The notes below the pieces were generated by a model. That model made no database searches, was not told where the DNA came from, and worked only from the letters and a program-made list of their open reading frames with translations. A DNA stretch of 64,000 nucleotides, from assembly GCA_004535795.1 (NCBI GenBank), contig SPIA01000002.1, forward strand, positions 182,736 to 246,735, written 5' to 3'. The position numbers were made by a program, and so were the translations under genes. The stretch's first letter is position 1. Each line of letters opens with the position of its first letter. Positions 46,148-57,047 of the stretch are shown piece after piece. The stretch is from Gammaproteobacteria bacterium LSUCC0057 (lineage in GTDB: Bacteria > Pseudomonadota > Gammaproteobacteria > Pseudomonadales > Porticoccaceae).

Positions 46148-48394
46148 TTACTCTACCGCCAGCGCGTCGACCTTTTGGAAGCCGCGCGGCAACTTGTGCC
46201 CGCGCCGGCCGCGCTCGCCCAGGTAGTGCTCGAGATCTTTACCCTTCATCGCCAAGTGGCGCTTGCCGGAGTAGACCCGCAACTCACCCCCCTCGGGGAT
46301 TACCGCGTAGTCGACGACAAACTCCTCGCGGCTCTGCAACCGCGAGCTGGGAATACTGAGCAGCTTATTGCCTTTACCGCGCGCCAGTTGCGGCACTTCG
46401 CTGAGCGGAAATACCAGCATTCGCCCTTCGTTGCTGACTGCCGCCACCAGCGCCTGGTCGCTGTCGATCAGCTTAGCCGCCATCACTCTCGCCCCCTTGG
46501 GCAGCGAGATCACCGCTTTGCCGGCGCGGTTTTTGGTGTAGAGATCGCCCACCTTGGCGACAAAGCCGTAGCCGGCGTCGGAGCCGAGCAGCACCTGCTG
46601 CTCGTCGGCGGCCATCAACAGATGGCTGATCACCGCGCCCGCAGGCAGGTTGAGCCGCCCGGTAGCCGGCTCACCCTGGCCGCGCGCCGAGGGCAGGGTG
46701 TGCGCTGCGAGGGCGTAAAAGCGGCCGCTGCTGTCTTGCAGGTAGACATTCTGGTTGCTGCGCCCTTTGGCGGCAGCGAGGTAGCCGTCGCCACTTTTGT
46801 AGCTCAACGCCAGCGGATCGATATCGTGGCCTTTAGCGGCGCGGATCCAGCCTTTTTCCGACAGCACGGCGGTGATCGCCTCGCTCGGCAGCAGCTCGGT
46901 TTCGCTAAACGCCTGAGTCTCCGCGCGCTCGACCAGCGGCGCCATGCGCTCGTCGCCAAACTCATCGGCCGCCTGTTGGAGCTCTTTTTTAACCAGCGTT
47001 TTCAGCCGCGCCTCGGAGCTGAGCAGTAACTCCAGCTGCTGTTTTTCTTCGGCCAGCTGCTGCTGTTCGGCGCGAATCTTCACCTCTTCAAGGCGCGCCA
47101 ACTGGCGCAACTTGGTGTCGAGGATGTAGTCGGCCTGTACCTCGCTCAAAGCAAAGCGCGCCATCAAGATCGCCTTCGGCTCGTCCTCACTGCGGATGAT
47201 CGCAATCACCTCATCAATATTGAGGAACGCAGTCAGCAAACCGTCCAACAGGTGCAGGCGGCGGTCGACTTTGTCGAGCCGGTGCTGCAGTCGCAGGCGG
47301 GTGGTATCGATGCGAAACGCCAGCCACTCTTTGAGGATTTCGCGCAGCGACATCACCCCCGGCTTGCCGTCGCGGCCAATGATGTTCATGTTGACCCGGT
47401 AACTTCGCTCGAGATCTGTAGTGGCGTAGAGGTGGCCCATTAAGCCGTCGACATCGACCCGGTTGGAGCGCGGCGTAATCACCAGTCGGCAGGCGTGCTC
47501 GTGGTCTGACTCGTCGCGCAAATCCTCCACCATCGGCAATTTTTTATTGCGCATTTGCGCGGCAATCTGCTCGAGAATTTTTGAACCAGAGGCCTGGAAG
47601 GGCAGCGCCGTAACGATGATGTCGCCCTCTTCTTTATGCCATACCGCGCGCATTTTCACCGAACCTCGGCCGGTTTCGTAGATCGCTAACAGATCGCTGC
47701 GCGGGGTAATAATCTCCGCCTCGGTCGGGTAGTCGGGGCCCGGTACCCACTCGCAGAGCTCGGCGCTGCTGGCTTTGGGGTTTTCCAGCAGGTGAATACA
47801 GGCGGCGACCACCTCGCGGAGGTTGTGCGGCGGAATATCGGTGGCCATCCCCACGGCGATACCGGTGGTGCCGTTGAGCAGCACATTGGGCACCCGCGCC
47901 GGCAAAATTTCTGGCTCGTCCATACTGCCGTCAAAGTTGGGCTTCCAGCTCACCGTGCCCTGTCCGAGCTCAGAGAGCAGCAGCTCGGCGTAGGGGCTCA
48001 GCTTCGATTCGGTATAACGCATGGCGGCAAACGACTTCGGGTCGTCCGCCGAACCCCAGTTGCCCTGGCCGTCGACCAGCGGGTAGCGGTAGGAGAACGG
48101 CTGCGCCATCAACACCATCGCTTCGTAGGCGGCGCTGTCGCCGTGCGGGTGGAACTTGCCGATCACATCGCCGACGGTGCGCGCCGATTTTTTATGCTTG
48201 GCGGTCGCCTTCAGCCCCAGCTCGCTCATCGCGTAAATAATGCGCCGCTGTACCGGCTTGAGACCGTCGCCAATATTGGGCAGGGCGCGGTCGAGGATGA
48301 CGTACATCGAGTAGTTGAGGTAGGCCTCTTCGGTGTAGTCTTTGAGAGGGCGGCGCTCTTGGCCGTCTTCGCTAAATGTCACTCTGTCGTTCAT
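46148..48394 (-). CDS. parC: ParC, topoisomerase IV subunit A
   Basis: 748 residues (E. coli 752). It cuts and rejoins DNA to unlink daughter chromosomes with ParE. Catalytic tyrosine Tyr127 in [11 protein letters not shown]. The quinolone-determining region [14 protein letters not shown] has wild-type Ser87 and Glu91 (E. coli Ser80 and Glu84). The C-terminal beta-pinwheel repeats are complete. It is 32 bases after parE. Confidence 0.97.
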   Translation of the reverse strand: MNDRVTFSEDGQERRPLKDYTEEAYLNYSMYVILDRALPNIGDGLKPVQRRIIYAMSELGLKATAKHKKSARTVGDVIGKFHPHGDSAAYEAMVLMAQPFSYRYPLVDGQGNWGSADDPKSFAAMRYTESKLSPYAELLLSELGQGTVSWKPNFDGSMDEPEILPARVPNVLLNGTTGIAVGMATDIPPHNLREVVAACIHLLENPKASSAELCEWVPGPDYPTEAEIITPRSDLLAIYETGRGSVKMRAVWHKEEGDIIVTALPFQASGSKILEQIAAQMRNKKLPMVEDLRDESDHEHACRLVITPRSNRVDVDGLMGHLYATTDLERSYRVNMNIIGRDGKPGVMSLREILKEWLAFRIDTTRLRLQHRLDKVDRRLHLLDGLLTAFLNIDEVIAIIRSEDEPKAILMARFALSEVQADYILDTKLRQLARLEEVKIRAEQQQLAEEKQQLELLLSSEARLKTLVKKELQQAADEFGDERMAPLVERAETQAFSETELLPSEAITAVLSEKGWIRAAKGHDIDPLALSYKSGDGYLAAAKGRSNQNVYLQDSSGRFYALAAHTLPSARGQGEPATGRLNLPAGAVISHLLMAADEQQVLLGSDAGYGFVAKVGDLYTKNRAGKAVISLPKGARVMAAKLIDSDQALVAAVSNEGRMLVFPLSEVPQLARGKGNKLLSIPSSRLQSREEFVVDYAVIPEGGELRVYSGKRHLAMKGKDLEHYLGERGRRGHKLPRGFQKVDALAVE

Positions 48395-48426
48395 ACAGTT
48401 ATCTCAGTTCCCTGCGGCTGTGGCGC

Positions 48427-50319
<1,893 letters not shown>

Positions 50320-50376
50320 TCACTACTCATCTAACGGGTGACGTGGGCGCCGGCGCCAGCGGCGCAGTGCGGCTCC

Positions 50377-50404
50377 ATTATAGCCCTCGCCACTGCCCCA
50401 GCAA
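50377..50404 (-). promoter_or_regulatory. Candidate parE-parC promoter
   Basis: Perfect -10 TATAAT (minus strand, 50377-50382) with a moderate -35 TTGCTG (50399-50404) at 16-base spacing, in the gap between cpdA and parE. The start would be near 50370, a leader of about 50 bases. Confidence 0.55.
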
Positions 50405-50418
50405 CCGCCGCCGCGCAT

Positions 50419-51171
50419 TTAACTGGCCGGGTCGACAGCGACCAGAGCGGTGGTCACAGCGCCGTCGTCGGCGAGGCTGACACGGCGGTAAGCGGGCGGC
50501 AGCGCGGCCAGCGCGTAGTCGCGGCTGGCGGCGGCAAATTGAAAGCAGGTCGAAGGGGTGCTGATCTGCTCGACCCCCTGCCAAGCGACCACACTGTGTT
50601 GGTGAACGTGGCCGCAGAGCACCCCGCGCAGCCGCGACTCACCGGCCAACCGCGCCGCCAACTCGTCGCTGTTGGCTACACACATAGCGTCTAACCAGCG
50701 GCAGCCTATCGCGGTCAGCGGGTGGTGCAGCGCCAGCAGCAGATGGTCGGCGCGCCGGTCAGCGACCGCGGCACTAACGGCCGCCAACTCCGCGGCGCTG
50801 AGCAGCCCGCTCGACGATGTTGGCTGACTGCTATCGAGCAGCAGCAACAGCCAGCGGCCCATAGTGATTTGTCGCCGCGCGGGAAAGTCGGCCAAGCCAG
50901 CGGCCATCAGCGCCGGCGCGTCGTGGTTGCCGGGCAGCCAGTAGACCTCGCGGCCGCTCGCCAGCAGCTGCTGGTTGAGCCACTGGTAGGCAGCCAGTTC
51001 ACCGTGGGCGGCGATATCGCCGGTCAGCAGCAGCGGCAACTGCGGCGGCTCGTCGCGCGCGATCGCCGCCAGCACCCGCAGCAGTGACGCCCGGCAGTCG
51101 ACACCGGCCAGTCGCTCACTGGCATCGGCGCCAATGTGCAGGTCGCTCAGGTGTAAAAACTGCACCGTCAC
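50419..51171 (-). CDS. cpdA: CpdA-like metallophosphoesterase (cAMP phosphodiesterase)
   Basis: 250 residues. Calcineurin-like metal motifs in order: FLHLSDLHIG, LLTGDIAAHGE, LPGNHDAP, ALHHPL and GHVHQH. CpdA hydrolyses cAMP. The GTG start at 51171 overlaps the yqiB stop (GTGA); a GTG two codons on is also possible. The order nudF-yqiB-cpdA-parE is that of E. coli, except that yqiA is absent between cpdA and parE. Confidence 0.88.
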   Translation of the reverse strand: MTVQFLHLSDLHIGADASERLAGVDCRASLLRVLAAIARDEPPQLPLLLTGDIAAHGELAAYQWLNQQLLASGREVYWLPGNHDAPALMAAGLADFPARRQITMGRWLLLLLDSSQPTSSSGLLSAAELAAVSAAVADRRADHLLLALHHPLTAIGCRWLDAMCVANSDELAARLAGESRLRGVLCGHVHQHSVVAWQGVEQISTPSTCFQFAAASRDYALAALPPAYRRVSLADDGAVTTALVAVDPAS

Positions 51172-51614
51172 TGCAACAGGTCGGCACTGCGCGCCACAGC
51201 CGTAGCCCGGCCGTGGCGGCTCACCTCGGCCAACAGCTCGGCGAGAAAACTGTTCCACTGCATCTTTTCATCGCGAGCGAGCTGCGGCTGGCGCGCCAAC
51301 AGACGCCACGGCACGCTGCGCTCGCCGCACCAGTCGATCACCTCGCTCATGCCGGCGTCGTGGTAGCGGCGCACCTGCAGCCGCAGCGGTGTCATCCACT
51401 GCGGGCCGCTCGGTGCCACAGTGACCGCGACGACATCACTGTAGGGCGACTGCTCGACCAAGATTAACCGCACAGGGCCGGTCGCCAGAGTGCAGGTGAC
51501 CATCGCCCCCAGCGGTGCAGTGCGCGGCAACCAGCGCAGCAACCGCGCCTGGTTGAGTTCAAACAGGGCGTGCAGCCGGGTTAGCGCTTCGGCTTGGTAG
51601 CGGCGGTTAAACAT
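51168..51614 (-). CDS. yqiB: DUF1249 / YqiB family protein
   Basis: 148 residues matching DUF1249 in length and conserved segments (YTFLFELNQARLLRWLP-like start, SPYSDVVAV, LRLQVRRYHDAGMSEVIDWC). Function unknown, but it is conserved between nudF and cpdA in gammaproteobacteria. The end overlaps the cpdA start. No signal peptide or membrane segment. Confidence 0.88.
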   Translation of the reverse strand: MFNRRYQAEALTRLHALFELNQARLLRWLPRTAPLGAMVTCTLATGPVRLILVEQSPYSDVVAVTVAPSGPQWMTPLRLQVRRYHDAGMSEVIDWCGERSVPWRLLARQPQLARDEKMQWNSFLAELLAEVSRHGRATAVARSADLLQ

Positions 51615-51697
51615 GGGTCACAACTGGCATTGCTGCTCCTATCTCGCGGTTACAAGCGGTGGCTGTCGGCAGCGGCCGCACCACCTCATCAATAACG

Positions 51698-52324
51698 TTA
51701 TAACTGAGTCTCGCGCAGCCGTTGGCGGTGTAGCTGCAGCCACAACAGACTCATGGTTAAAGCGGCATTATTAAACTGTCCTGCGGCCAGACTACTGCAG
51801 GCCTGCGCATAGCTCAAACAGTGCAGCTTAATATCTTCGTGCTCGCTGGCCAAGCCGTGTAAGCCACCGCCGCCACTGAGATCACAGATACCGCAGTAGA
51901 GCGCCATCTGCTCGTCAGTACCGCCGGCGCTCACCAAGTAGTTGGCGATGGGGTGCAGCTGCTGCAGCTGCAAACCGGCCTCCTCAAAGGTTTCGCGGCG
52001 CACCACCTGCTCGGCGCTCTCGCCCGCTTCGACAATGCCAGCAACCACCTCAAACTGCCACGGCGACTCCTTTTGGGCGTGGGCGCCAATGCGAAATTGC
52101 TCAACGATGCCCACCCGGTCGGCAGCACTATCGTAGAGCAGCACCCCGGCGGCATTGCCGCGCTCGAACAGCTCGCGCTGCATCGGCGCGCTCCAACCAC
52201 CGGCAAACAAGCGGTGGCGCACCTGATAGCGGTTGACGGTAAAAAAGCCGCGATAGCCGCCCTCAAGCGGCGTAATTTGGCAATCTTGGTGGTGGTATTG
52301 GTGGGCGAGCAGAGAGGATGACAC
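51698..52324 (-). CDS. nudF: NudF, ADP-ribose pyrophosphatase
   Basis: 208 residues (E. coli 209). It hydrolyses ADP-ribose to AMP and ribose-5-phosphate. Nudix box GIVEAGESAEQVVRRETFEE followed by AGL fits the consensus, and FEVVAGIVE is family-typical. The start is GTG with GGAGAACTGCA upstream. It is divergent from tolC across 178 bases in which I see no clear operator. Confidence 0.93.
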   Translation of the reverse strand: MSSSLLAHQYHHQDCQITPLEGGYRGFFTVNRYQVRHRLFAGGWSAPMQRELFERGNAAGVLLYDSAADRVGIVEQFRIGAHAQKESPWQFEVVAGIVEAGESAEQVVRRETFEEAGLQLQQLHPIANYLVSAGGTDEQMALYCGICDLSGGGGLHGLASEHEDIKLHCLSYAQACSSLAAGQFNNAALTMSLLWLQLHRQRLRETQL

Positions 52325-52502
52325 TGCAGTTCTCCAACAGTTGTGACTTGATTGAGCCAGCTAGTTTGCACCGATTGCCGCCACCGGGATAGCCATCGGC
52401 GCAGATAACCGCGATAATCCACAAGACCACTGTGAGAATCTGCCGCGCCACAGCGCAGCCGCTCTCAACACAAGTATTGCTATGACATTAAAAGGAACCG
52501 GC

Positions 52503-53900
52503 ATGGCCATTCGCACCACTCTCGCCAGCTCGCTGCTGACCCTCTCGCTCACCGCTGCCGGCAGCGCTTGGAGTGCGGATCTGGTTGAGGTATTTCGCCA
52601 AGCGCAGGACAACGACCCCATTCTCAGAGCCGCCCGAGCAAGTTTTTTGGCCAACCGCGAGGTGAAAACCCAGAGCCGCGCGGCGCTGCTGCCGCAGGTT
52701 AGCGGTCTCGCCAGTTACGGCCGCAGTGAAGACGAAACCACCACCGCCGTAGTCTCCGGCAGCTACACCAACGCCGCCACCGAAACCGAGTCCAACAGCT
52801 GGGGTGCCACGCTCAATCAGGCGCTGTTCAACCTGCCCGCTTGGTACCGTTTTCAGCGCGGTGCAGCGCTCAGCGAAGCAGCTCAGGCGCAATTTATCGC
52901 TGCACAACAGAGCATGATGGTGCGGGTTGCCGAAGATTACTTTAACGCCCTGCGCGCCGCCGACAACCTCGACACCCGCCGCGCTGAGCAGCGCGCCATT
53001 GCCCGCCAGCTGGAGCAGACTCAAGAGCGCTACAATGTCGGGCTGATCGCTATCACCGACGTTCACGAAGCACAGGCGGCGTTTGACGATGCCCGCGTTA
53101 ATACTTTAGAGGCCGAGAGCGCGCTGATCATCGCCTTTGAACAGTTTGAAGTGCTCACCGGCAATCGCTTTGAGCAGCTGGCCGGGCTCGACAGCAACTT
53201 TGCGGTCAGCGCCCCCACCGAGAGCGCAGAGGCGTGGGTGAGCTACGCACTGGCCAACAACCCGCAGCTGCGCAGTGCAGCGCTGGCGCGCGACGCCGCC
53301 CGCAGTGGCGCCAAGGCCGGCCGTGCCGCTCATCTGCCGACAGTATCGATGACATTGAGCTACAACGATGGCGACAGCGATCGCGACTACCAGCAGGTCA
53401 ATCTGGTCGATGAAGCCCTGCTCAGCGCCATTGACAGCCGTCTCGACAACGAGACCACCACACTGGCGGTCTCGGTCAGCATGCCGCTGTTTACCAGCGG
53501 TTTAGTCAGCAGCCAGCGCCGTCAGAGCGTGCAGGAGGCGGTGCGCAGCAGCGAAGAGTACACGCTGGCCAAGCGCAACACGGTCAAGAACGCCCGCAGC
53601 AGCTACCAGCTGGTCACCACCAATAGCGCGCGGGTCAGCGCCCGCCGCCAGGCGGTGGTCTCGGCGCAGAGCGCGCTCGACGCCACCCAGGCCGGCTACG
53701 AGGTGGGCACCCGCAATATTGTCGATGTGTTGTTGGCCCAGCGCACGCTGTTTCAAGCCCAGCGCAACTACGCCAACGCTCGCTATGACTATATTTTGTC
53801 AAATCTGCGACTCAAGCAGGTGGCTGGTCAGCTGTCGCCTGAGGACATCTACCAGTTAAACGACGCGCTGTCGACCGAAAACCTCGTCACCAGCAGCTAA
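52503..53900 (+). CDS. tolC: TolC, outer-membrane efflux channel
   Basis: 465 residues. Signal peptide (about 1-24, ending SAWSA) and the duplicated helical/beta outer-membrane factor fold; LVEVFRQAQDNDP and EVGTRNIVDVLLAQRTLFQA are family hallmarks. It is the exit duct for type I secretion and RND efflux. ATG 52503 has AAAGGAA upstream; an in-frame ATG at 52482 is less likely. Its stop overlaps the waaA stop (convergent) by four bases. Confidence 0.96.
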   Translation: MAIRTTLASSLLTLSLTAAGSAWSADLVEVFRQAQDNDPILRAARASFLANREVKTQSRAALLPQVSGLASYGRSEDETTTAVVSGSYTNAATETESNSWGATLNQALFNLPAWYRFQRGAALSEAAQAQFIAAQQSMMVRVAEDYFNALRAADNLDTRRAEQRAIARQLEQTQERYNVGLIAITDVHEAQAAFDDARVNTLEAESALIIAFEQFEVLTGNRFEQLAGLDSNFAVSAPTESAEAWVSYALANNPQLRSAALARDAARSGAKAGRAAHLPTVSMTLSYNDGDSDRDYQQVNLVDEALLSAIDSRLDNETTTLAVSVSMPLFTSGLVSSQRRQSVQEAVRSSEEYTLAKRNTVKNARSSYQLVTTNSARVSARRQAVVSAQSALDATQAGYEVGTRNIVDVLLAQRTLFQAQRNYANARYDYILSNLRLKQVAGQLSPEDIYQLNDALSTENLVTSS

Positions 53901-55189
53901 TTCAGCGCATCGGCGACCGCCGCCAGCTGTCGCGCCAGTGCGCCGCGGTTATCGGCGGCCACTGCCGCCGCCGCTGCACCTACCGTGCGGCGCTGCTCGG
54001 GCGCTGACAGCCACGCAGTGAGCTGTTGGGTCAACTGCGCGGAGTTGTCGACCAGCGCCATTCCACCCGCAGCGCAGAGCAGTCGGCTCACCTCGGCAAA
54101 ATTGTATTGACTGCCGCCGGCGACTGTCGGGCAACCCCAGACCGCTGGTTCTATGGGGTTGTGACCGCCGCGCGCAATCAAACTGCCACCGACAAAAGCG
54201 ACGTCGGCGGCACCGTAAAATAGCAGTAGCTCACCGATGGTGTCGCCCAGCAGTACGTCCACCTCGAGCGGCAGCGCCGCCTCAGACTGGCGCCACTCAC
54301 TCTGCCGTCGACACTGCCAGCCCTGCTCGGCGATCGCTGCCGCCAGCCGCTCTGCGCGCTCGGGGTGGCGCGGCACCAACACTAGCAATAGCCCGGCAAA
54401 GCGCTGGCGCAACTCTGCAAAGCTCTCCAGCAACTGCTGCTCTTCGCCGGGGTGGGTGCTTGCCGCCAACCACAACAAACGCTGCTCGCCCTGCCAGCGC
54501 TGGCGCAGCTGCGCGGCGCTGTGTTGCTGCGCCGGGGTCAGCGTCAGATCAAACTTCACGTTGCCGCTAATCTGGCACGCCTGCGTCGCCAAACCGAGCG
54601 CGGTAAAGCGCGCCGCATCGGCCTCCGTCTGCACCGACACCGCGGTGAGATTGGCCATTAGCTCGCGGCTCAGTGCCGCAAAGCGCTGGTAGCCGCGCGC
54701 CGACTTAGCCGACAGCCGCGCGTTGAGCAGCAGTACCGGAATAGCGCGGCGGCGGCAGGCGGCAACGCTATTGGGCCACAGTTCGGTCTCCATAATCAGG
54801 TAGAGCACCGGTTGCGTACGGCGCAAAAAACGCGCCACTGCATCCGGAGTATCGTAGGGGGCGTAGCAGTGCGCCACGCGGTCGCCAAAGCGCTCCACCA
54901 CTTGCGCAGAGCCAGTCGGTGTCATGCTGGTGACCAACAGACGGTGTCCGGGGTAGCGCTGCAACAGCGCCTCAATCAACGGCTGTGCGGCGATGGTCTC
55001 GCCCACCGAGACGGCGTGCAGCCAAATTAGCGGCTGCTCGGCAACCAGCGCCGGGCGCACCCAGCCAAACCGCTCGCCGATGCGACGGCGGTAGTCGCGG
55101 TCGCGGCGCGAACGCCACAGCAGCCGCGCCACCACCAGCGGCAGCAGCACGTAATAGAGCAGTGTGTAAGCGAGCCGCGCGGCACTCAC
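53897..55189 (-). CDS. waaA: WaaA (KdtA), Kdo transferase
   Basis: 430 residues (E. coli 425). It adds 3-deoxy-D-manno-octulosonic acid to lipid A at the inner membrane. An N-terminal membrane anchor (LAYTLLYYVLLPLVVARLLW), the catalytic-Glu motif LHAVSVGE and the donor-site HNPIEPA are visible. I chose the GTG at 55189, which overlaps the ELM1-like gene's stop (GTGA). Confidence 0.95.
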   Translation of the reverse strand: MSAARLAYTLLYYVLLPLVVARLLWRSRRDRDYRRRIGERFGWVRPALVAEQPLIWLHAVSVGETIAAQPLIEALLQRYPGHRLLVTSMTPTGSAQVVERFGDRVAHCYAPYDTPDAVARFLRRTQPVLYLIMETELWPNSVAACRRRAIPVLLLNARLSAKSARGYQRFAALSRELMANLTAVSVQTEADAARFTALGLATQACQISGNVKFDLTLTPAQQHSAAQLRQRWQGEQRLLWLAASTHPGEEQQLLESFAELRQRFAGLLLVLVPRHPERAERLAAAIAEQGWQCRRQSEWRQSEAALPLEVDVLLGDTIGELLLFYGAADVAFVGGSLIARGGHNPIEPAVWGCPTVAGGSQYNFAEVSRLLCAAGGMALVDNSAQLTQQLTAWLSAPEQRRTVGAAAAAVAADNRGALARQLAAVADALN

Positions 55190-56088
55190 GGCGAACAGGC
55201 CAACTGTTGCAGCAGCCACGCCGCGGCGCGGTCGGCCTCGGCCAACGGCTGCGCTGGCGGTAACCGCGGCGGGCGGTCGCCGTCAAACCACGCGATCCGC
55301 CCGCGCTCGCGCAGCCAGTCAATACCGCGGCCCAGACGGTTGTTGGCACGGGTCGGCGACAGCGCCAACAAGCCGGTCTGGCAGCCGGCAGTGAGCGCCT
55401 CGTAGGCCATCGAGACACTGTCACAGCTCACCCAGCACTGCTCGCTGTGCGCCAGCTGCTCTACCAGCCAGCCAGCAGGCTGTGCCGCCAATGGGCAGAG
55501 TGTGAGGTTGCTTAAATTGAGTTGCGCAATAGCCTCAAGGGTAGCCGGCGGTGTGCGCCGCGAGCCACTCAAGACCCACTGCCGCGGGTCGCTCTGCACT
55601 AGCGCGGCAATTTTTGCCAGCAGCGCCGGCTGTTGCCAGTGGTAGTGGCGCGACGGGCCGCCGAGCAAAATGGTACCGCTGCGTGGGGTTTTGACCCCGG
55701 GCTGCAGCCGGTTCAACGCCCCTTCAGTCTGCAGCACCGCGGCCCGCCGGGGTGGTTGGTCGTGGCGCGGCAGTAGCGCGTAATCAAACCAGCGCAGTGG
55801 CAGCGACGGGCGCATCATCACCACACTGGCGGCGCCGCTGTGCCTGGCCAATAGCAGTGTGGTGAGGTGGGTGGCGTGGCCGGCACAGAGAATAAACTGT
55901 GGCGGTGCAGAAGGCAGCGCGCGGCTGCCAGGCCGGCCGAGCCCTAGCCGCAATAGGTCGCGGTAGGCCAGTGGCGGCAGTAGTTCGACAGCCCAGTCGG
56001 GTCGGGCGCGGATGAGTGCCTCAGCCAAGCCGAGGCTCTGATTGAGGTGGCCGGGCTTGGCGTCGGAGACAACCCAGATCGCCGCCAT
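55186..56088 (-). CDS. ELM1-like / mitochondrial-fission-type family protein
   Basis: 300 residues. It matches the ELM1/GtrOC1-like family (VVSDAKPGHLNQSLGLAEAL start; FILCAGHATHL; ILLGGPSRHYHW; WVSCDSVSMAYEALTAG), which has a glycosyltransferase-B-like fold and often lies near LPS genes. The coupling to waaA supports an envelope glycan role. The substrate is unknown. No signal peptide. Confidence 0.8.
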   Translation of the reverse strand: MAAIWVVSDAKPGHLNQSLGLAEALIRARPDWAVELLPPLAYRDLLRLGLGRPGSRALPSAPPQFILCAGHATHLTTLLLARHSGAASVVMMRPSLPLRWFDYALLPRHDQPPRRAAVLQTEGALNRLQPGVKTPRSGTILLGGPSRHYHWQQPALLAKIAALVQSDPRQWVLSGSRRTPPATLEAIAQLNLSNLTLCPLAAQPAGWLVEQLAHSEQCWVSCDSVSMAYEALTAGCQTGLLALSPTRANNRLGRGIDWLRERGRIAWFDGDRPPRLPPAQPLAEADRAAAWLLQQLACSP

Positions 56089-56095
56089 GCGAGGG

Positions 56096-57031
56096 TCAGT
56101 CCGCTATCGGCGCCAACCAGTCGCGGTGGGCGTGGTTGCGACCGCGCACCACATCAAAGTAGGCGGTTTGTAACTGAGTGGCGATCGGGCCGCGCTTGCC
56201 ACAACCGAGTTTGCGGTCGTCGTACATGCAGATCGGTAGCACTTCGGCAGCGGTGCCGGTAAAAAACGCCTCATCGGCAATGTACACCTCGTCGCGGCTA
56301 ATGCGCTTCTCACGCACTTCGTAGCCCAACTCGTTGGCCAAGGTGATGATAGTGTTGCGGGTAATACCGTCCAGACACGAGGTCAGCTCGGGGGTGTAGA
56401 TAATACCGTCGCGAACCATGAAGAAGTTTTCTCCACTGCCCTCGGCAACGTAGCCCTCGGGGTCGAGCAGGATCGCCTCTTCACAGCCCGAGGCGAGCGC
56501 TTCGCGCAGCGCCAATAGCGAGTTGATGTAGTTGCCGCACGCCTTGGCCTTAACCATAGTAATGTTGACGTGGTGGCGGGTATACGAGGAGGTGCGCACT
56601 TTAATGCCGGCCTCCAAAGCCTCGGGGCTCATGTAACTAGGCCACTCCCAAGCGGCGATACCGACGTGCACGGTCAGCCCCTCGGCGCGCAGGCCCATTC
56701 CTTCAGAACCCAAAAACACGATCGGGCGCAGGTAGGCCTCTTTGAGATTGTTGGCGGCGACTACTTGGCGCTGCGCATCGTTGATCTGCTGCTGAGTGTA
56801 GGGGATCTCCATGTGCAAGATCTTGGCCGAGTTAAACAGCCGGCGGGTGTGCTCTTGCAGGCGGAAAATACTGGTGCCGAGATCGTCGGCATAGTAGGCG
56901 CGCACGCCTTCAAAGACGCCGAGGCCGTAGTGCAGGGTGTGGGTGAGCATATGCGTCTTGGCATCGCGCCAATCGATCATTTTGCCATCCATCCAGATGT
57001 ATCCGTCGCGGTCTGCGAACGACATTGCCAT
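56096..57031 (-). CDS. ilvE: IlvE, branched-chain amino acid aminotransferase
   Basis: 311 residues, fold-type IV PLP enzyme for the last step of valine, leucine and isoleucine synthesis. The PLP lysine lies in NITMVKAKACGNYINS; GYVAEGSGENFF and DGITRNTIITLA are family motifs. The start has AGGA upstream. It lies between glnE and the LPS genes. ilvD, an earlier step of the same pathway, is 4.5 kb away. Confidence 0.96.
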   Translation of the reverse strand: MAMSFADRDGYIWMDGKMIDWRDAKTHMLTHTLHYGLGVFEGVRAYYADDLGTSIFRLQEHTRRLFNSAKILHMEIPYTQQQINDAQRQVVAANNLKEAYLRPIVFLGSEGMGLRAEGLTVHVGIAAWEWPSYMSPEALEAGIKVRTSSYTRHHVNITMVKAKACGNYINSLLALREALASGCEEAILLDPEGYVAEGSGENFFMVRDGIIYTPELTSCLDGITRNTIITLANELGYEVREKRISRDEVYIADEAFFTGTAAEVLPICMYDDRKLGCGKRGPIATQLQTAYFDVVRGRNHAHRDWLAPIAD

Positions 57032-57047
57032 GTTGTTATTCCTACAA

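Noticed and set aside
52325-52502. Operator between nudF and tolC
   Set aside because: No convincing palindrome or known binding motif could be seen.
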